Shown here: positions 24,636 to 34,414 of the stretch, piece after piece
How the letters are laid out: every line of letters starts with the position of its first letter
Numbering within the stretch: the stretch's first letter is position 1
NCBI RefSeq assembly: GCF_006539185.1
Contig: NZ_BJMN01000061.1
Location: forward strand, 1-48,223
Length of the DNA stretch: 48,223 bases
From: Streptomyces gardneri
GTDB taxonomy: Bacteria; Actinomycetota; Actinomycetes; Streptomycetales; Streptomycetaceae
Direction of reading: 5' to 3'
Made by a program: the position numbers and the translations under genes
The notes under the pieces: generated by a model
What the model was told of the DNA's origin: nothing
Databases searched by the model: none
The model's input: the letters and a program-made list of their open reading frames with translations, nothing else

Positions 24636-26173
24636 CGACGGACGCCGTCACCGAGGTCGAGGCCGACCCCAGGGCCCGCGTCCACGCCGTACGCCATCGG
24701 TACGCCCACCGCGGCGGCGGCGCCACGGTGCAGGACCTGGCGTACACCGTCTATCTCACCGTCGTCCTCGGCGCCGTCTACGTGGCGCCCGTCGTCCACC
24801 TGGTGCGCACCACCCGGGCGCTCCTCTCCCTGGAGTCCGCGGCGGCGGCGACGCCCGTGGCCTGCCTGGTCGCGGCGACGGCGGTCTGGGGCGCCCAGCT
24901 CGCCGGCCGGTTCTGGGGCCCTCTGGTGCTCAAGCCGTTCCTGCTGCACGTGTTCATGAACACCGACCTGCCCCCCGCTTCCTACCTCGGCGCGATCGTC
25001 CGCCGCCGGCTGGTGTACGCGGGACTCGGCACGCTCCTCGTGGTGGGCACGGCGGCCTTCCTCGCCACCGACCTGTTCGACCACCCGGGGAGCGGGCTCG
25101 CACCGCAGGCCGTGGCCGTGACGGTGGGCATCGGCGCCGTCGCCCCCGTCGCGTGGCTGTGGGGTCAGGTCCGGACGGTACGCGAGAACGCCCTGCTCGC
25201 CGCCGCCGTGGCCGCCGCGGCGACCGCCGTGGCGCTGCTCGGCCGGTCCGACCTCCCGGCCGGGGGCGGCCTCCGGCTCCTCACCGGCGTGCTGGCGGTC
25301 GGGGCGGCGCTGCTCGGCCGGTCCGCCTTCCGGTCCGTCCCTACGGTCGACCTCGCCCGGCTCGCACGTGAATCGGCGCGTGCCGCCGAGGCCCAGACCT
25401 TCGCCTTCACCGGCACGCTCCACCACGCGCTCGACCTCTACCGCCCGGAACCGCGCGGGCTCACCACCGCCCTGACGCGTCCGGACGGGCGTCTGCGCGG
25501 CCACCTCGCCCAGGGAGCGGTCCGCGCGCTGCGCACGCGGGGGCGCGCGACCGCGGCCGCCGTGTTCCTGCCGGCCGGCGGCGCCTTGCTGACCCTCGGC
25601 GTTGCCGAGCCGGACGCCGGATGGGCGACGCCGGCCTGGGTGGCCGGCGCGGCCGGCGTCTACTGGGGGTCCGGCTGGGTCGGCGAGACCTGGCGCGGCC
25701 TGCGCGACGAACTGACCCGGGCCCCGCTGTTCGGCGGGCGGTGGGGCGGGACGCCCGCCCGCACCCTGGCCTGGCCGGTCGTCGCGGTGACGGTCACGGT
25801 GGGCCTCGCGAGCGGCGCCACGGCCCTGACCCGATGGCCGCTCCAGGACGGCGGACCGGCCGGCGTGACGCTGCTCGTCACGGGGTCGGTGGCGCTCGTG
25901 CTCGGCGCCAGGTTCCTGCGCGAGATGAAGACGAACCTGCCGATCGGGCTGCTGCTCCCGATCGTCACGTCGCTGGGCGACCTCTCCGGGGTCCGGATCT
26001 TCGTGTGGCAGTTCGACGGACTCTTCGTCGTCCTGTTCGGCGTCCTCGTGATGAACGAGCTGCCGACCGCACCCGGCGCGGCCCTGACCGCCCTGGGCAT
26101 CGCCGCCTGCTGCGCCTGGGCGGGCCTACGCCGGACCGGGCGGGCCCTCCGCCCCCTGCTCACCCGCCTCTAG
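24632..26173 (+). CDS. Polytopic membrane protein, partner of the ABC ATPase
   Basis: 513 residues with about ten hydrophobic segments (for example DLAYTVYLTVVLGAVYVAPVV and ALTALGIAACCAWAGL) in two groups separated by a ~100-residue soluble loop that includes FTGTLHHALDLYRPEPRG. I do not recognise the family; by position it is the permease of an exporter. ATG 24632 overlaps the ATPase stop (ATGA). The substrate is unknown; the 33-residue ORF is one idea. Confidence 0.85.
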   Translation: MTTDAVTEVEADPRARVHAVRHRYAHRGGGATVQDLAYTVYLTVVLGAVYVAPVVHLVRTTRALLSLESAAAATPVACLVAATAVWGAQLAGRFWGPLVLKPFLLHVFMNTDLPPASYLGAIVRRRLVYAGLGTLLVVGTAAFLATDLFDHPGSGLAPQAVAVTVGIGAVAPVAWLWGQVRTVRENALLAAAVAAAATAVALLGRSDLPAGGGLRLLTGVLAVGAALLGRSAFRSVPTVDLARLARESARAAEAQTFAFTGTLHHALDLYRPEPRGLTTALTRPDGRLRGHLAQGAVRALRTRGRATAAAVFLPAGGALLTLGVAEPDAGWATPAWVAGAAGVYWGSGWVGETWRGLRDELTRAPLFGGRWGGTPARTLAWPVVAVTVTVGLASGATALTRWPLQDGGPAGVTLLVTGSVALVLGARFLREMKTNLPIGLLLPIVTSLGDLSGVRIFVWQFDGLFVVLFGVLVMNELPTAPGAALTALGIAACCAWAGLRRTGRALRPLLTRL

Positions 26174-26241
26174 GCCCTGTCCGGCGGCCGACAGGGGAGG
26201 GATCCCGCACGAGTCCGCGGCAGCAGGGCAGGATGGGTCCC

Positions 26242-28263
<2,022 letters not shown>

Positions 28264-28284
28264 GCCCGGCGCCGTAACGGGGAC

Positions 28285-28320
28285 GGCCCCGCCACCCCTC
28301 CGAGGAGGGGCGGCGGGGCC
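28285..28320. terminator. Bidirectional hairpin between the DUF255 gene and the first rodlin
   Basis: GGCCCCGCCACCCCTCC (28285-28301) pairs with GGAGGGGCGGCGGGGCC (28304-28320) with one mismatch. Convergent genes on either side. Confidence 0.85.
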
Positions 28321-28340
28321 GCCGCACCGAGCGCCGTGGC

Positions 28341-28748
28341 TCAGCTGTTGCCGGCGCCGTTGCCGGACAGGACCGGGATGTCGCTGAGGATGTGCGACAG
28401 CGGCTCGTCACCCTTGGCCTGGGTGGAGTTCTCGGTGCACTGCTGGTTCTGCGGGGAGGACAGGACGTTGACGTCCTGGACCGCGATCGGGATGAGACCG
28501 ATCAGCGAACCGGCGTTGACCTTGGCCGGGAGGCCGACACACGGCTTGTTCAGGGAACCCTGGACGAGCGCGAACTGCGGGCTCATGTTGCCGTAGGTGG
28601 CGGAGTTGCCGAACTCCTGGTGGGCACCGTTGCCGCTCAGCGAGGTGGTGCCACCGTCGTCGGCGATCGCGAGCGCCTGTCCGGCACCCGCCGCCGTCGC
28701 GCCGAGGACCGACGCGGCCACAGCAGCCGTAGCCAAGAGCTTCTTCAT
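28341..28748 (-). CDS. Rodlin (hydrophobic sheath protein), copy 1
   Basis: 135 residues. Rodlins line the surface of aerial hyphae and spores and order chaplin fibrils into rodlets. Seen: signal peptide (MKKLLATAAVAASVLGATAAGA...ALA), then rodlin signatures DDGGTTSLSGNGAHQ, GNMSPQFALVQGSLNKPC, VQDVNVLSSPQNQQCTENS and the C-terminal SHILSDIPVLSGNG. Two mature-part Cys. The promoter CGGAACC-N16-GTTGATC is shared with the other two rodlins. Near-identical in blocks to the copy at 30282. Confidence 0.95.
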   Translation of the reverse strand: MKKLLATAAVAASVLGATAAGAGQALAIADDGGTTSLSGNGAHQEFGNSATYGNMSPQFALVQGSLNKPCVGLPAKVNAGSLIGLIPIAVQDVNVLSSPQNQQCTENSTQAKGDEPLSHILSDIPVLSGNGAGNS

Positions 28749-28797
28749 TAGTTCAGGCCTTTCGGATTCTGGCTCGCGCTGAGTGCCGAGCCGTGCT

Positions 28798-28827
28798 GAT
28801 CAACTGGTCAGAAGTCCGGAGGTTCCG
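28798..28827 (-). promoter_or_regulatory. Promoter of rodlin copy 1, BldN-type
   Basis: On the minus strand CGGAACC (28827-28821), 16 nt, GTTGATC (28804-28798). Read as CGGAAC-N16-AGTTGA it has the same spacing as the published sigma-BldN pattern CGTAAC-N16-CGTTGA, and sigma-BldN is known to control rodlin genes in S. venezuelae. The -35 starts 18 nt from the LCP stop. Confidence 0.8.
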
Positions 28828-28845
28828 GTAAGTCCACCGGACGGC

Positions 28846-29886
28846 CTACGGGCAGATGAGCGACGACCCCTCGGCCGGGCGGTACGTCCCCACCGGGATC
28901 GTGCTGGGCGCGATCTCCTCCGCGGCCGGCAGCGGCAGGTCCTCACGCAGCCGCCCGAAGACCTCCGCCGCGCCCTCCGCGTCCCAGGCGAGCGTGGACC
29001 CGACACCCTCGATGTTCGGGTTGAAGCCCCGTACGGGCACCGTCGCGAACGTCATGCGGTCCGGGGGAAGTTCCCGCAGCCGGTCGGCGAGCGTCAGCAG
29101 CTCGTCCGGCGAGATCCCGCTCTCGGCCGCGGCCGTCCCGCGCAGCGTCGCGGCGAAGGCCATCAGCTGCTCCGGGTCGTCGAGGATCCCCTCGCGGAGC
29201 CGTTCCAGGGTGTTGACGACGAACTTCTGCTGCTTATGGATGCGGCCGAAGTCCATCTGCCCGTCCGCCTTCCGCGAGCGGACGTACTGGAGCGCCTCGC
29301 CGCCCGCGACGCGCTTGGTCCCCGGCTGGAGGTCGATACCGGTGGACGGGTCCTTGAGCGGCTCCGCCGTGCAGATGGCGACCCCGCCGTCGACACGGTC
29401 GACGGTGTCCATGAACCGCCGGAAGTCGATCTCCAGGTACCGGTGGACGGGGAGCCCGGTCATCGACTCGACGGTCTCCACCGCGAAGGAGGAACCGCCC
29501 TCCGCCCAGGCGCCGTTGATCTTCGCCTGATGGGCGGCGTGCACCTTCCCGGTCCGCCGGTCGCGGTGGTCGGCGGGGAAGGTGGTGAGCGAGTCGCGCG
29601 GCAGACTCACCACGTCGACCCGGTCGTTCGCCGCCGACACGTGCACCAGCATCATCACGTCGGTGCAGTCGCAGGCCTGCCCGCCGAGCCGGAAGCGCTC
29701 CTTCTCCTCCGCGGTGACGCCCTTGCGGGTGTCGAGGCCGACCACCAGGAGGTTCAGCCCCTGTTCCGGTTCGGGCAGATCGGTGGGGGACACGGCGAGG
29801 GCGCCGGGAACGAGGGCGGCCAGGGCGACGAGGGCCGCGGGGGCGAGCAGCAGACTCCGTGGCCCCTTCAGGCGCGGGAAATTCAT
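28846..29886 (-). CDS. LytR-CpsA-Psr (LCP) family phosphotransferase
   Basis: 346 residues. LCP enzymes transfer undecaprenyl-linked glycans (teichoic acids, capsule) to peptidoglycan outside the membrane. Seen: signal anchor (SLLLAPAALVALAALVPGALA), core GLNLLVVGLDTRKG, TDVMMLVHVSA, the substrate Arg/Asp in VVSLPRDSLTTFP, KINGAWAEGG, DGGVAICTAEPLKD, and the second Arg region RSRKADGQMDFGRIHKQQKFV. Carries an internal Cys pair (ACDC) near residue 70. It lies between two rodlin copies; with the exopolysaccharide operon 7 kb away it could attach the product to the wall. Confidence 0.92.
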   Translation of the reverse strand: MNFPRLKGPRSLLLAPAALVALAALVPGALAVSPTDLPEPEQGLNLLVVGLDTRKGVTAEEKERFRLGGQACDCTDVMMLVHVSAANDRVDVVSLPRDSLTTFPADHRDRRTGKVHAAHQAKINGAWAEGGSSFAVETVESMTGLPVHRYLEIDFRRFMDTVDRVDGGVAICTAEPLKDPSTGIDLQPGTKRVAGGEALQYVRSRKADGQMDFGRIHKQQKFVVNTLERLREGILDDPEQLMAFAATLRGTAAAESGISPDELLTLADRLRELPPDRMTFATVPVRGFNPNIEGVGSTLAWDAEGAAEVFGRLREDLPLPAAEEIAPSTIPVGTYRPAEGSSLICP

Positions 29887-30004
29887 GCCCGCACGCTATT
29901 TCGACCCCGCTCGTACAGAGGTGCCCGACGCGACATGGGCAAAGCGAATCACTCTCCTGCGGCGCCTGTGTAATGATGCGTGAATCGCAGCGGAGGGAGC
30001 GAAG

Positions 30005-30211
30005 ATGGCGCCGGGTCCCGGGAAATGGGAACGGATGGCCTTCATTCCGAAGAGCCGATATGTGAGTGACCGACCGATCGTCGACCACACGCCATTCCCG
30101 GTCTATTCCGCACTGGTGACCCAGTGGGTGCAGGCGGGGCGCACGGTACCGGGAATGCCGGACCGGGAGTGGGAACGCATCATGGCCACGCCCGTCTGGC
30201 CGCGCCACTGA
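30005..30211 (+). CDS. Small hypothetical protein, 68 residues
   Basis: ATG 30005 with a strong GGAGGGAGCG site. Encodes MAPGPGKWERMAFIPKSR then a segment rich in aromatic and Pro residues ending MATPVWPRH. No signal peptide or TM. Tight ribosome site and good codon bias suggest a real gene; I do not recognise it. A TAATGAT lies ~33 nt upstream. Between the divergent LCP gene and rodlin copy 2. Confidence 0.65.
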   Translation: MAPGPGKWERMAFIPKSRYVSDRPIVDHTPFPVYSALVTQWVQAGRTVPGMPDREWERIMATPVWPRH

Positions 30212-30237
30212 GGGGAACGCGAGCAGCGGGAAACGAA

Positions 30238-30264
30238 AGGGGCCGCCCTGGATGGGCGGCCCCT
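30238..30264. terminator. Bidirectional terminator between the 68-residue ORF and rodlin copy 2
   Basis: AGGGGCCGCCC (30238-30248) pairs with GGGCGGCCCCT (30254-30264), 5-nt loop. Confidence 0.85.
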
Positions 30265-30281
30265 CACGCGTGAGCGGAACG

Positions 30282-30692
30282 TCAGTTGTTGCCGACGCCG
30301 TTGCCCGAGAGGATCGGGATGTCGTCCAGGATGTGCGACAGGGCCTCGTCACCCTTGGCCTGGGTGGAGTTCTCGGTGCACTGCTGGTTCTGCGGGGAGG
30401 ACAGGACGTTGATGTCCTGGACCGCGATCGGGATGGCGCCGATGAGCGAACCGGCGTTGACCTTGGCCGGGAGGCCGATGCACGGCTTGTTCAGGGAGCC
30501 CTGGACGAGCGCGAACTGCGGGCTCATGTTGCCGTAGGTGGTGGAGTTTCCGTACTCCTGGTGGGCACCGTTGCCGCTCAGCGAGGTGGTGCCGCCGTCG
30601 TTGGCGATCGCGAGTGCCGGGGTCGCCATCGCGGCGGACACGCCGACGATGGAGGCGGCTGCGGCCGCGGTGGCCATAACCTTCTTGATCAC
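30282..30692 (-). CDS. Rodlin, copy 2
   Basis: 136 residues from GTG 30692 with AAGGGAA site. Signal peptide (KKVMATAAAAASIVGVSAAMATPALA), then NDGGTTSLSGNGAHQEYG, GNMSPQFALVQGSLNKPC and VQDINVLSSPQNQQC, ending ILDDIPILSGNGVGNN. Large blocks are nearly identical in DNA to copy 1, which points to recent duplication or gene conversion. Divergent from copy 3, the arrangement of rdlA/rdlB in S. coelicolor. Confidence 0.95.
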   Translation of the reverse strand: MIKKVMATAAAAASIVGVSAAMATPALAIANDGGTTSLSGNGAHQEYGNSTTYGNMSPQFALVQGSLNKPCIGLPAKVNAGSLIGAIPIAVQDINVLSSPQNQQCTENSTQAKGDEALSHILDDIPILSGNGVGNN

Positions 30693-30734
30693 GGGAGTTC
30701 CCTTCTAGAACCGGCTCCGTGCAGGGAGCGCCCT

Positions 30735-30764
30735 GATCAACTGGCCCCGGACGTTGGGGTTCCG
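30735..30764 (-). promoter_or_regulatory. Promoter of rodlin copy 2, BldN-type
   Basis: Minus strand CGGAACC (30764-30758), N16, GTTGATC (30741-30735): the same two boxes and spacing as copy 1. Confidence 0.8.
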
Positions 30765-30833
30765 CTGTGTCACTCCCTTGGCCGAGCGCACACGGCAGCG
30801 CGAAACGAGGTCCCAGTCGAACGAGTGAAGGGC

Positions 30834-30863
30834 CGGAACCAATGCCCCCTGCCGCAGTTGATC
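30834..30863 (+). promoter_or_regulatory. Promoter of rodlin copy 3, BldN-type
   Basis: CGGAACC (30834-30840), N16, GTTGATC (30857-30863), about 40 nt upstream of the GTG. The spacer sequence differs from copies 1 and 2 while the boxes are identical, so the boxes are under selection. Confidence 0.8.
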
Positions 30864-30910
30864 CCGTCGCATCAATCAGGTCGATTGGTGGGAACAGAAA
30901 CGGAATCACC

Positions 30911-31324
30911 GTGATCAAGAAGATTATGGCGGCTGCGGCTGTGACGGCCTCTGTTGTCGGCGCTTCTGCCGCGATGGCCTCCCCGGCGCTCGCCATCGCC
31001 AACGACGGCGGCACCACCTCGCTCAGCGGCAACGGCGCCCACCAGTCGTTCGGCAACTCCAAGACCGCCGGTGACATGAGCCCGCAGTTCTCGGCCGTCC
31101 AGGGCTCGCTCAACAAGCTGTGCCTCGGCGCCCCGGTCAAGGGCAACGTCGGCTCGGTTCTCGGCATCCTCGTCCCGGTCGCGGTCCAGGACATCAACGT
31201 CCTGTCCTCCCCGCAGAACCAGCAGTGCGCGGAGAACTCCACCCAGGCCAAGGGTGACGAGCCGCTGTCGCACATCCTGGAGGACATCCCGGTCCTCTCC
31301 GGGAACGGTGCCTACAACGGCTGA
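30911..31324 (+). CDS. Rodlin, copy 3
   Basis: 137 residues from GTG 30911. Signal peptide (KKIMAAAAVTASVVGASAAMASPALA), then NDGGTTSLSGNGAHQSFG, GDMSPQFSAVQGSLNKLC, LVPVAVQDINVLSSPQNQQC and HILEDIPVLSGNGAYNG. More diverged in the middle (LCLGAPVKGNVGSVLGI) than copies 1 and 2. Upstream in-frame Mets lack ribosome sites. Confidence 0.95.
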   Translation: MIKKIMAAAAVTASVVGASAAMASPALAIANDGGTTSLSGNGAHQSFGNSKTAGDMSPQFSAVQGSLNKLCLGAPVKGNVGSVLGILVPVAVQDINVLSSPQNQQCAENSTQAKGDEPLSHILEDIPVLSGNGAYNG

Positions 31325-31339
31325 TCCGCACCGCGCACG

Positions 31340-31379
31340 ACAGGGCCGGAGGGAACGTCCACGTTCCCTCCGGCCCTGT
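31340..31379 (+). terminator. Terminator of rodlin copy 3
   Basis: Perfect 19-bp stem: ACAGGGCCGGAGGGAACGT (31340-31358), loop CC, complement 31361-31379, then TTCTGT. Confidence 0.9.
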
Positions 31380-31432
31380 TCTGTGCGCGCAATGGAGTGA
31401 AAGAACGAAAGCCGCCGATATTGCGGTTTCCT

Positions 31433-31477
31433 TTCCGTGACATGTTCGTTGTCTTCCGTGAAATGTCTTCCGTCACA
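31433..31477 (+). promoter_or_regulatory. TTCCGTGA repeats upstream of the chaplin gene
   Basis: TTCCGTGACATGT (31433-31445) and TTCCGTGAAATGT (31454-31466) are 21 bp apart, two helix turns; a third partial copy TTCCGTCACA starts at 31468. CGTTGT (31447-31452) between them could be a -10 with GGTTTC 16 nt upstream. The last copy ends 18 nt before the ATG, so a repressor-type operator is possible. Confidence 0.5.
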
Positions 31478-31494
31478 GAAAGGATCCAGACGCA

Positions 31495-31728
31495 ATGAAC
31501 TGCAAGAAGGCCGCGGCTGTCGTCGCCGGAATCATCATGGCCATGGGTGCGGCGTCGCCCGCCATCGCGGACGCCGGCGCGGGCGCGGTGGCCGCCGGCT
31601 CGCCGGGTGTCCTCTCGGGCAACGTCGTCCAGGTCCCGATCCACATCCCGATCAACATCTGCGGCAACAGCATCAACGTCATCGCCGCGCTGAACCCGGC
31701 CGTCGGCAACGTCTGCATCAACCGCTGA
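31495..31728 (+). CDS. Short chaplin
   Basis: 77 residues. Chaplins are secreted amyloid-forming surfactants that coat aerial hyphae. Signal peptide (KKAAAVVAGIIMAMGAASPAIA), then one chaplin domain: GSPGVLSGNVVQVPIHIP, NICGNSINVIAALNPAVGNVC, with the two Cys that form the domain disulfide. No LPXTG, so it belongs to the short self-assembling class. AAAGGA ribosome site. Confidence 0.95.
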   Translation: MNCKKAAAVVAGIIMAMGAASPAIADAGAGAVAAGSPGVLSGNVVQVPIHIPINICGNSINVIAALNPAVGNVCINR

Positions 31729-31750
31729 CCCCACGGCGGCACGCAGGCAC

Positions 31751-31793
31751 AGGGGCCGGCCCCGGAGAGCACCCGCTCCCCGGGGCCGGCCCT
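31751..31793. terminator. Bidirectional terminator between the chaplin and the oxidoreductase
   Basis: AGGGGCCGGCCCCGGAGAG (31751-31769) pairs with CTCCCCGGGGCCGGCCCTT (31775-31793) with a mismatch or two. Convergent genes. Confidence 0.75.
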
Positions 31794-31796
31794 TCG

Positions 31797-33092
31797 CTAC
31801 GCCCCGACGGTGGCCTTCGCACCCGTACGCGGCCGGCCGACCACACCGCCCCGCGCGCCCGACCGCAACCGCTGCCGGACCCCCTTCACCAGCCGGCCCG
31901 CCGTGTACTCGGCGCCGAACACGAACCGCATCGACGGCCCGTACGACGGGGCCGTGAGCAGCCCGGCGAGGAAGAGACCCGGCCACGAGGACTCGAAGAG
32001 GCCGCCGACCTCCGGGGCGCCGACCGCGCCGACCGTCCGCAGCGCCCCGCGCAGCACCGGGTCGAGCATCCCCGCCCGCTCCAGACTCGGGGTGAAACCG
32101 GTCGCGGCGACGACGTGGTCGGTCTCCAGGACCGTCGTCCCCCCGGGCCCGGCGATGTCGAGCCGGAGCCGCTCGTCCCCGGTGACCGTCGCCGAGGTGA
32201 TCCGCTGCCCGAGCCGTACGTCCCCGACCGCCGCGAACCGCTCGCGCAGCCACCACGCGCCCGCCGGTCCGAGCGCCGAGTCGAAGATCCGCTCGCGGGT
32301 GGCGGCGGGCAGCCGCCGGAAGATCCCCGGGGTGTCCGCGTAGAGCTTGTTCCGCCAGCCGCAGCCGAGACCCGTGTGCGGGGCGCGCGCCGAGCGCCAC
32401 GGCCCCCGGTCGAGGGCCGGGGGCAGGGTGTTCCACTTCAGCCGGTCCGCGCGGGCGACGATCCGGACGCTCGCGGCGCCCTGCTCGGTGAGGAGCGAGG
32501 CCGTCTCCAGGGCGGCCTGACCGGCGCCGACGACGGTCACGTCCCGCCCGGCGAAGCGGTCGAGCTCGCCGTGGTGGCTGGAGTGGGTGACGTACTGCCG
32601 GGAGATGCCGCGCAGCGGTCCGGGGACCTCCATGAAGGGCAGCACCCCGACGGCGAGGGCCACCGTCCGCGTACGGAGCGACTCGCCGTCCTCCGTGCGC
32701 AGCTCGAAGCCCTCGGCGGCGGGTGCGACCGAGGCGATCAGCCGCTCGTCGAGGGCGGGCACGGCCTGGCGGGCGAACCAGTCGCCGTACGAGGCGAAGA
32801 AGTCGACCGGGAGCGGTACGCCGTGCTCGGCGCGGACGCCCCGAGTGACGGCGTACGCGTCCAGTCCGTACGCCCCCTCCGGGTCGGAGAGGTGGGAGGC
32901 CCAGGGCTCCGACTTCAGGAACATGCCCGGGGGCATCGCGTGCCAGGACTCCATCGAGCGGCCGAAGGTCCGCAGCGTGAGCCCTTGGGCCGCCGCGTGC
33001 GCGGCCACGGACAGACCGTAGGGACCGGCCCCGACGACCACCAGGTCGTACATCGACTTCGACATCGTGCCTTCCGCCTTCATCGTTCTCAT
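31797..33092 (-). CDS. FAD/NAD(P)-binding oxidoreductase (flavin monooxygenase-like)
   Basis: 431 residues if ATG 33092 is used (ATGA overlap with the ATP-grasp gene); ATG 33065 has a better ribosome site. FAD-binding LVVVGAGPYGLSVAAHAAAQG at the N-terminus, a second Rossmann motif VTVVGAGQAALETASLL for NAD(P)H, and ATGFTPSL near the C-terminus, as in class B flavin monooxygenases and lysine/ornithine hydroxylase-like enzymes. No signal peptide, so cytosolic. It is coupled to the ATP-grasp gene, which suggests one pathway, perhaps making or modifying a surface component; the substrate is not visible. Confidence 0.88.
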   Translation of the reverse strand: MRTMKAEGTMSKSMYDLVVVGAGPYGLSVAAHAAAQGLTLRTFGRSMESWHAMPPGMFLKSEPWASHLSDPEGAYGLDAYAVTRGVRAEHGVPLPVDFFASYGDWFARQAVPALDERLIASVAPAAEGFELRTEDGESLRTRTVALAVGVLPFMEVPGPLRGISRQYVTHSSHHGELDRFAGRDVTVVGAGQAALETASLLTEQGAASVRIVARADRLKWNTLPPALDRGPWRSARAPHTGLGCGWRNKLYADTPGIFRRLPAATRERIFDSALGPAGAWWLRERFAAVGDVRLGQRITSATVTGDERLRLDIAGPGGTTVLETDHVVAATGFTPSLERAGMLDPVLRGALRTVGAVGAPEVGGLFESSWPGLFLAGLLTAPSYGPSMRFVFGAEYTAGRLVKGVRQRLRSGARGGVVGRPRTGAKATVGA

Positions 33093-34414
33093 CGTGGGGT
33101 GAGCTGGTCGGGGGTGGTGCGGGGCGGCGGCGCCGGGAGGGCGGCCGCGTGCCGGACCCGGCCCGCACCGAGGCGCCGGGCAACCGCGCCGTAGGCCCTG
33201 CGCAGGAGGTGCGCCAGCCAGGCGCAGCCCATGGCGAGCGCCGGCAGCGGGTCGTCGGCCGCGAACCAGGCGCGCTCGGTGCGCGGCCGCCGGCCGCCCC
33301 CGGGCTCGGCCGCGTACCGGCGGCGAGGGGAGGTGACGAGCGAGAGCGCCGCGTAGTTCTCGACGACGAACCGGCGGCCGTACGCGGGGGAGTGCGGCGG
33401 CACCGGACGGCCCGTCAGGTCCAGGTGCGCCGCCCGGACGACGTCCAGGTCCTCGGCGTCGGTGAAGAGCCGGAACTGCGCGCCGGGCCGGGGGTTGAAG
33501 TCGAGCAGGTGGTACGCGCCCGTGGACCGGTCGAGCCGGAAGTCCAGGTCGCACACGCCCCGGTAGTCGAGCGCGTCGAGCAGCTCGCGGGCCGCCCGCT
33601 CCACGGCCGGGTTCTCCGTCCAGCGGCCCACGGCCGTCAGACCGGCGCCGTCGGGCCAGGAGCGCTCCTTGCGTCCCGTGGCCCCCGTCGCGCAGCGGCC
33701 GGCGGAGTCCACGTACCCGTGGAAGAACCAGTCCAGGTCCCGGCCCGCCGGGAGGAGCTCCTGGAGCAGCAGCTTGCTCCCGGCCTCGGGAGTGCGGCCG
33801 TACAACTCCCGCACCTCCGCGAGGGACCGCACGATCGAGGTGCTGCGCAGCCCGCGGCCGGTCGGCAGCAGCCAGGGCCTGCTCCACTTGGCGATCACCG
33901 GCAGGCCCAGCGACCAGGCCATGGCGGCGGCCTCGTCGGCGCCGGTGGGGAGTTCGGTACGGGGATGGGGCAGGCCGAGCGCCGCGCAGGTCCTGGCGAG
34001 CCCGGCCTTGTCCGCGACCCGCAGGAGCTGTTCCTCGGTCTGCTCGGGCAGCAGGAAGCGCGGGGCGAGATCGGCCCGCCGCCGGGCCAGGGCGAGGGCG
34101 CTGACGTCGTCCAGGGGTACGGCCAGTACGGGATGTGACGGCCCGTCGGGATCGGTGCCGTCGAACTCGTCGGCGATCCGGTTCAGCAGGGCCGCGAGCT
34201 CGACGGAGGACGACGTCGCCGGGCCCGTGCGGGCCGAGCGGAGATATCGGGACCGGGCGACCGGACTGGTGCTCGATTCGATGACGGCGTGGACCGGAAT
34301 TCCCGCCCGCCCCAGCGATCGCGCGGCGCCGAGAGTGCCGTGATGGAAGGGGTTCCGGTCGAGCCGCACGAGGACGGTGGGAACGCGGGTGTCGAAACTC
34401 TGACGGCGCGGCAC
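33089..34414 (-). CDS. ATP-grasp ligase-like protein
   Basis: 441 residues. The middle shows an ATP-grasp fold: IAKWSRPWLLPTGRG lysine, LLLQELLPAGRDLDWFFHGYVD, GVCDLDFRLDRSTGAYHLLDFNPRPGAQFRLF (Mg/ATP-binding Asp and Asn). N-terminus (TVLVRLDRNPFHHGTLGAARSLGRAG) resembles the D-aspartate ligase/carboxylate-amine ligase group. Such enzymes form amide or peptide bonds. ATG 34414 has GAAGGGC. Divergent from the GH26-like gene. It could make an aminoacyl or peptide substituent for the polysaccharide; this is inference. Confidence 0.85.
   Translation of the reverse strand: MPRRQSFDTRVPTVLVRLDRNPFHHGTLGAARSLGRAGIPVHAVIESSTSPVARSRYLRSARTGPATSSSVELAALLNRIADEFDGTDPDGPSHPVLAVPLDDVSALALARRRADLAPRFLLPEQTEEQLLRVADKAGLARTCAALGLPHPRTELPTGADEAAAMAWSLGLPVIAKWSRPWLLPTGRGLRSTSIVRSLAEVRELYGRTPEAGSKLLLQELLPAGRDLDWFFHGYVDSAGRCATGATGRKERSWPDGAGLTAVGRWTENPAVERAARELLDALDYRGVCDLDFRLDRSTGAYHLLDFNPRPGAQFRLFTDAEDLDVVRAAHLDLTGRPVPPHSPAYGRRFVVENYAALSLVTSPRRRYAAEPGGGRRPRTERAWFAADDPLPALAMGCAWLAHLLRRAYGAVARRLGAGRVRHAAALPAPPPRTTPDQLTPR

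Noticed and set aside
28392..28751. Plus-strand ORFs opposite rodlin genes (also 30252-30914)
   Set aside because: They repeat because the rodlins repeat; the rodlin strand has signal peptides, ribosome sites and known motifs.
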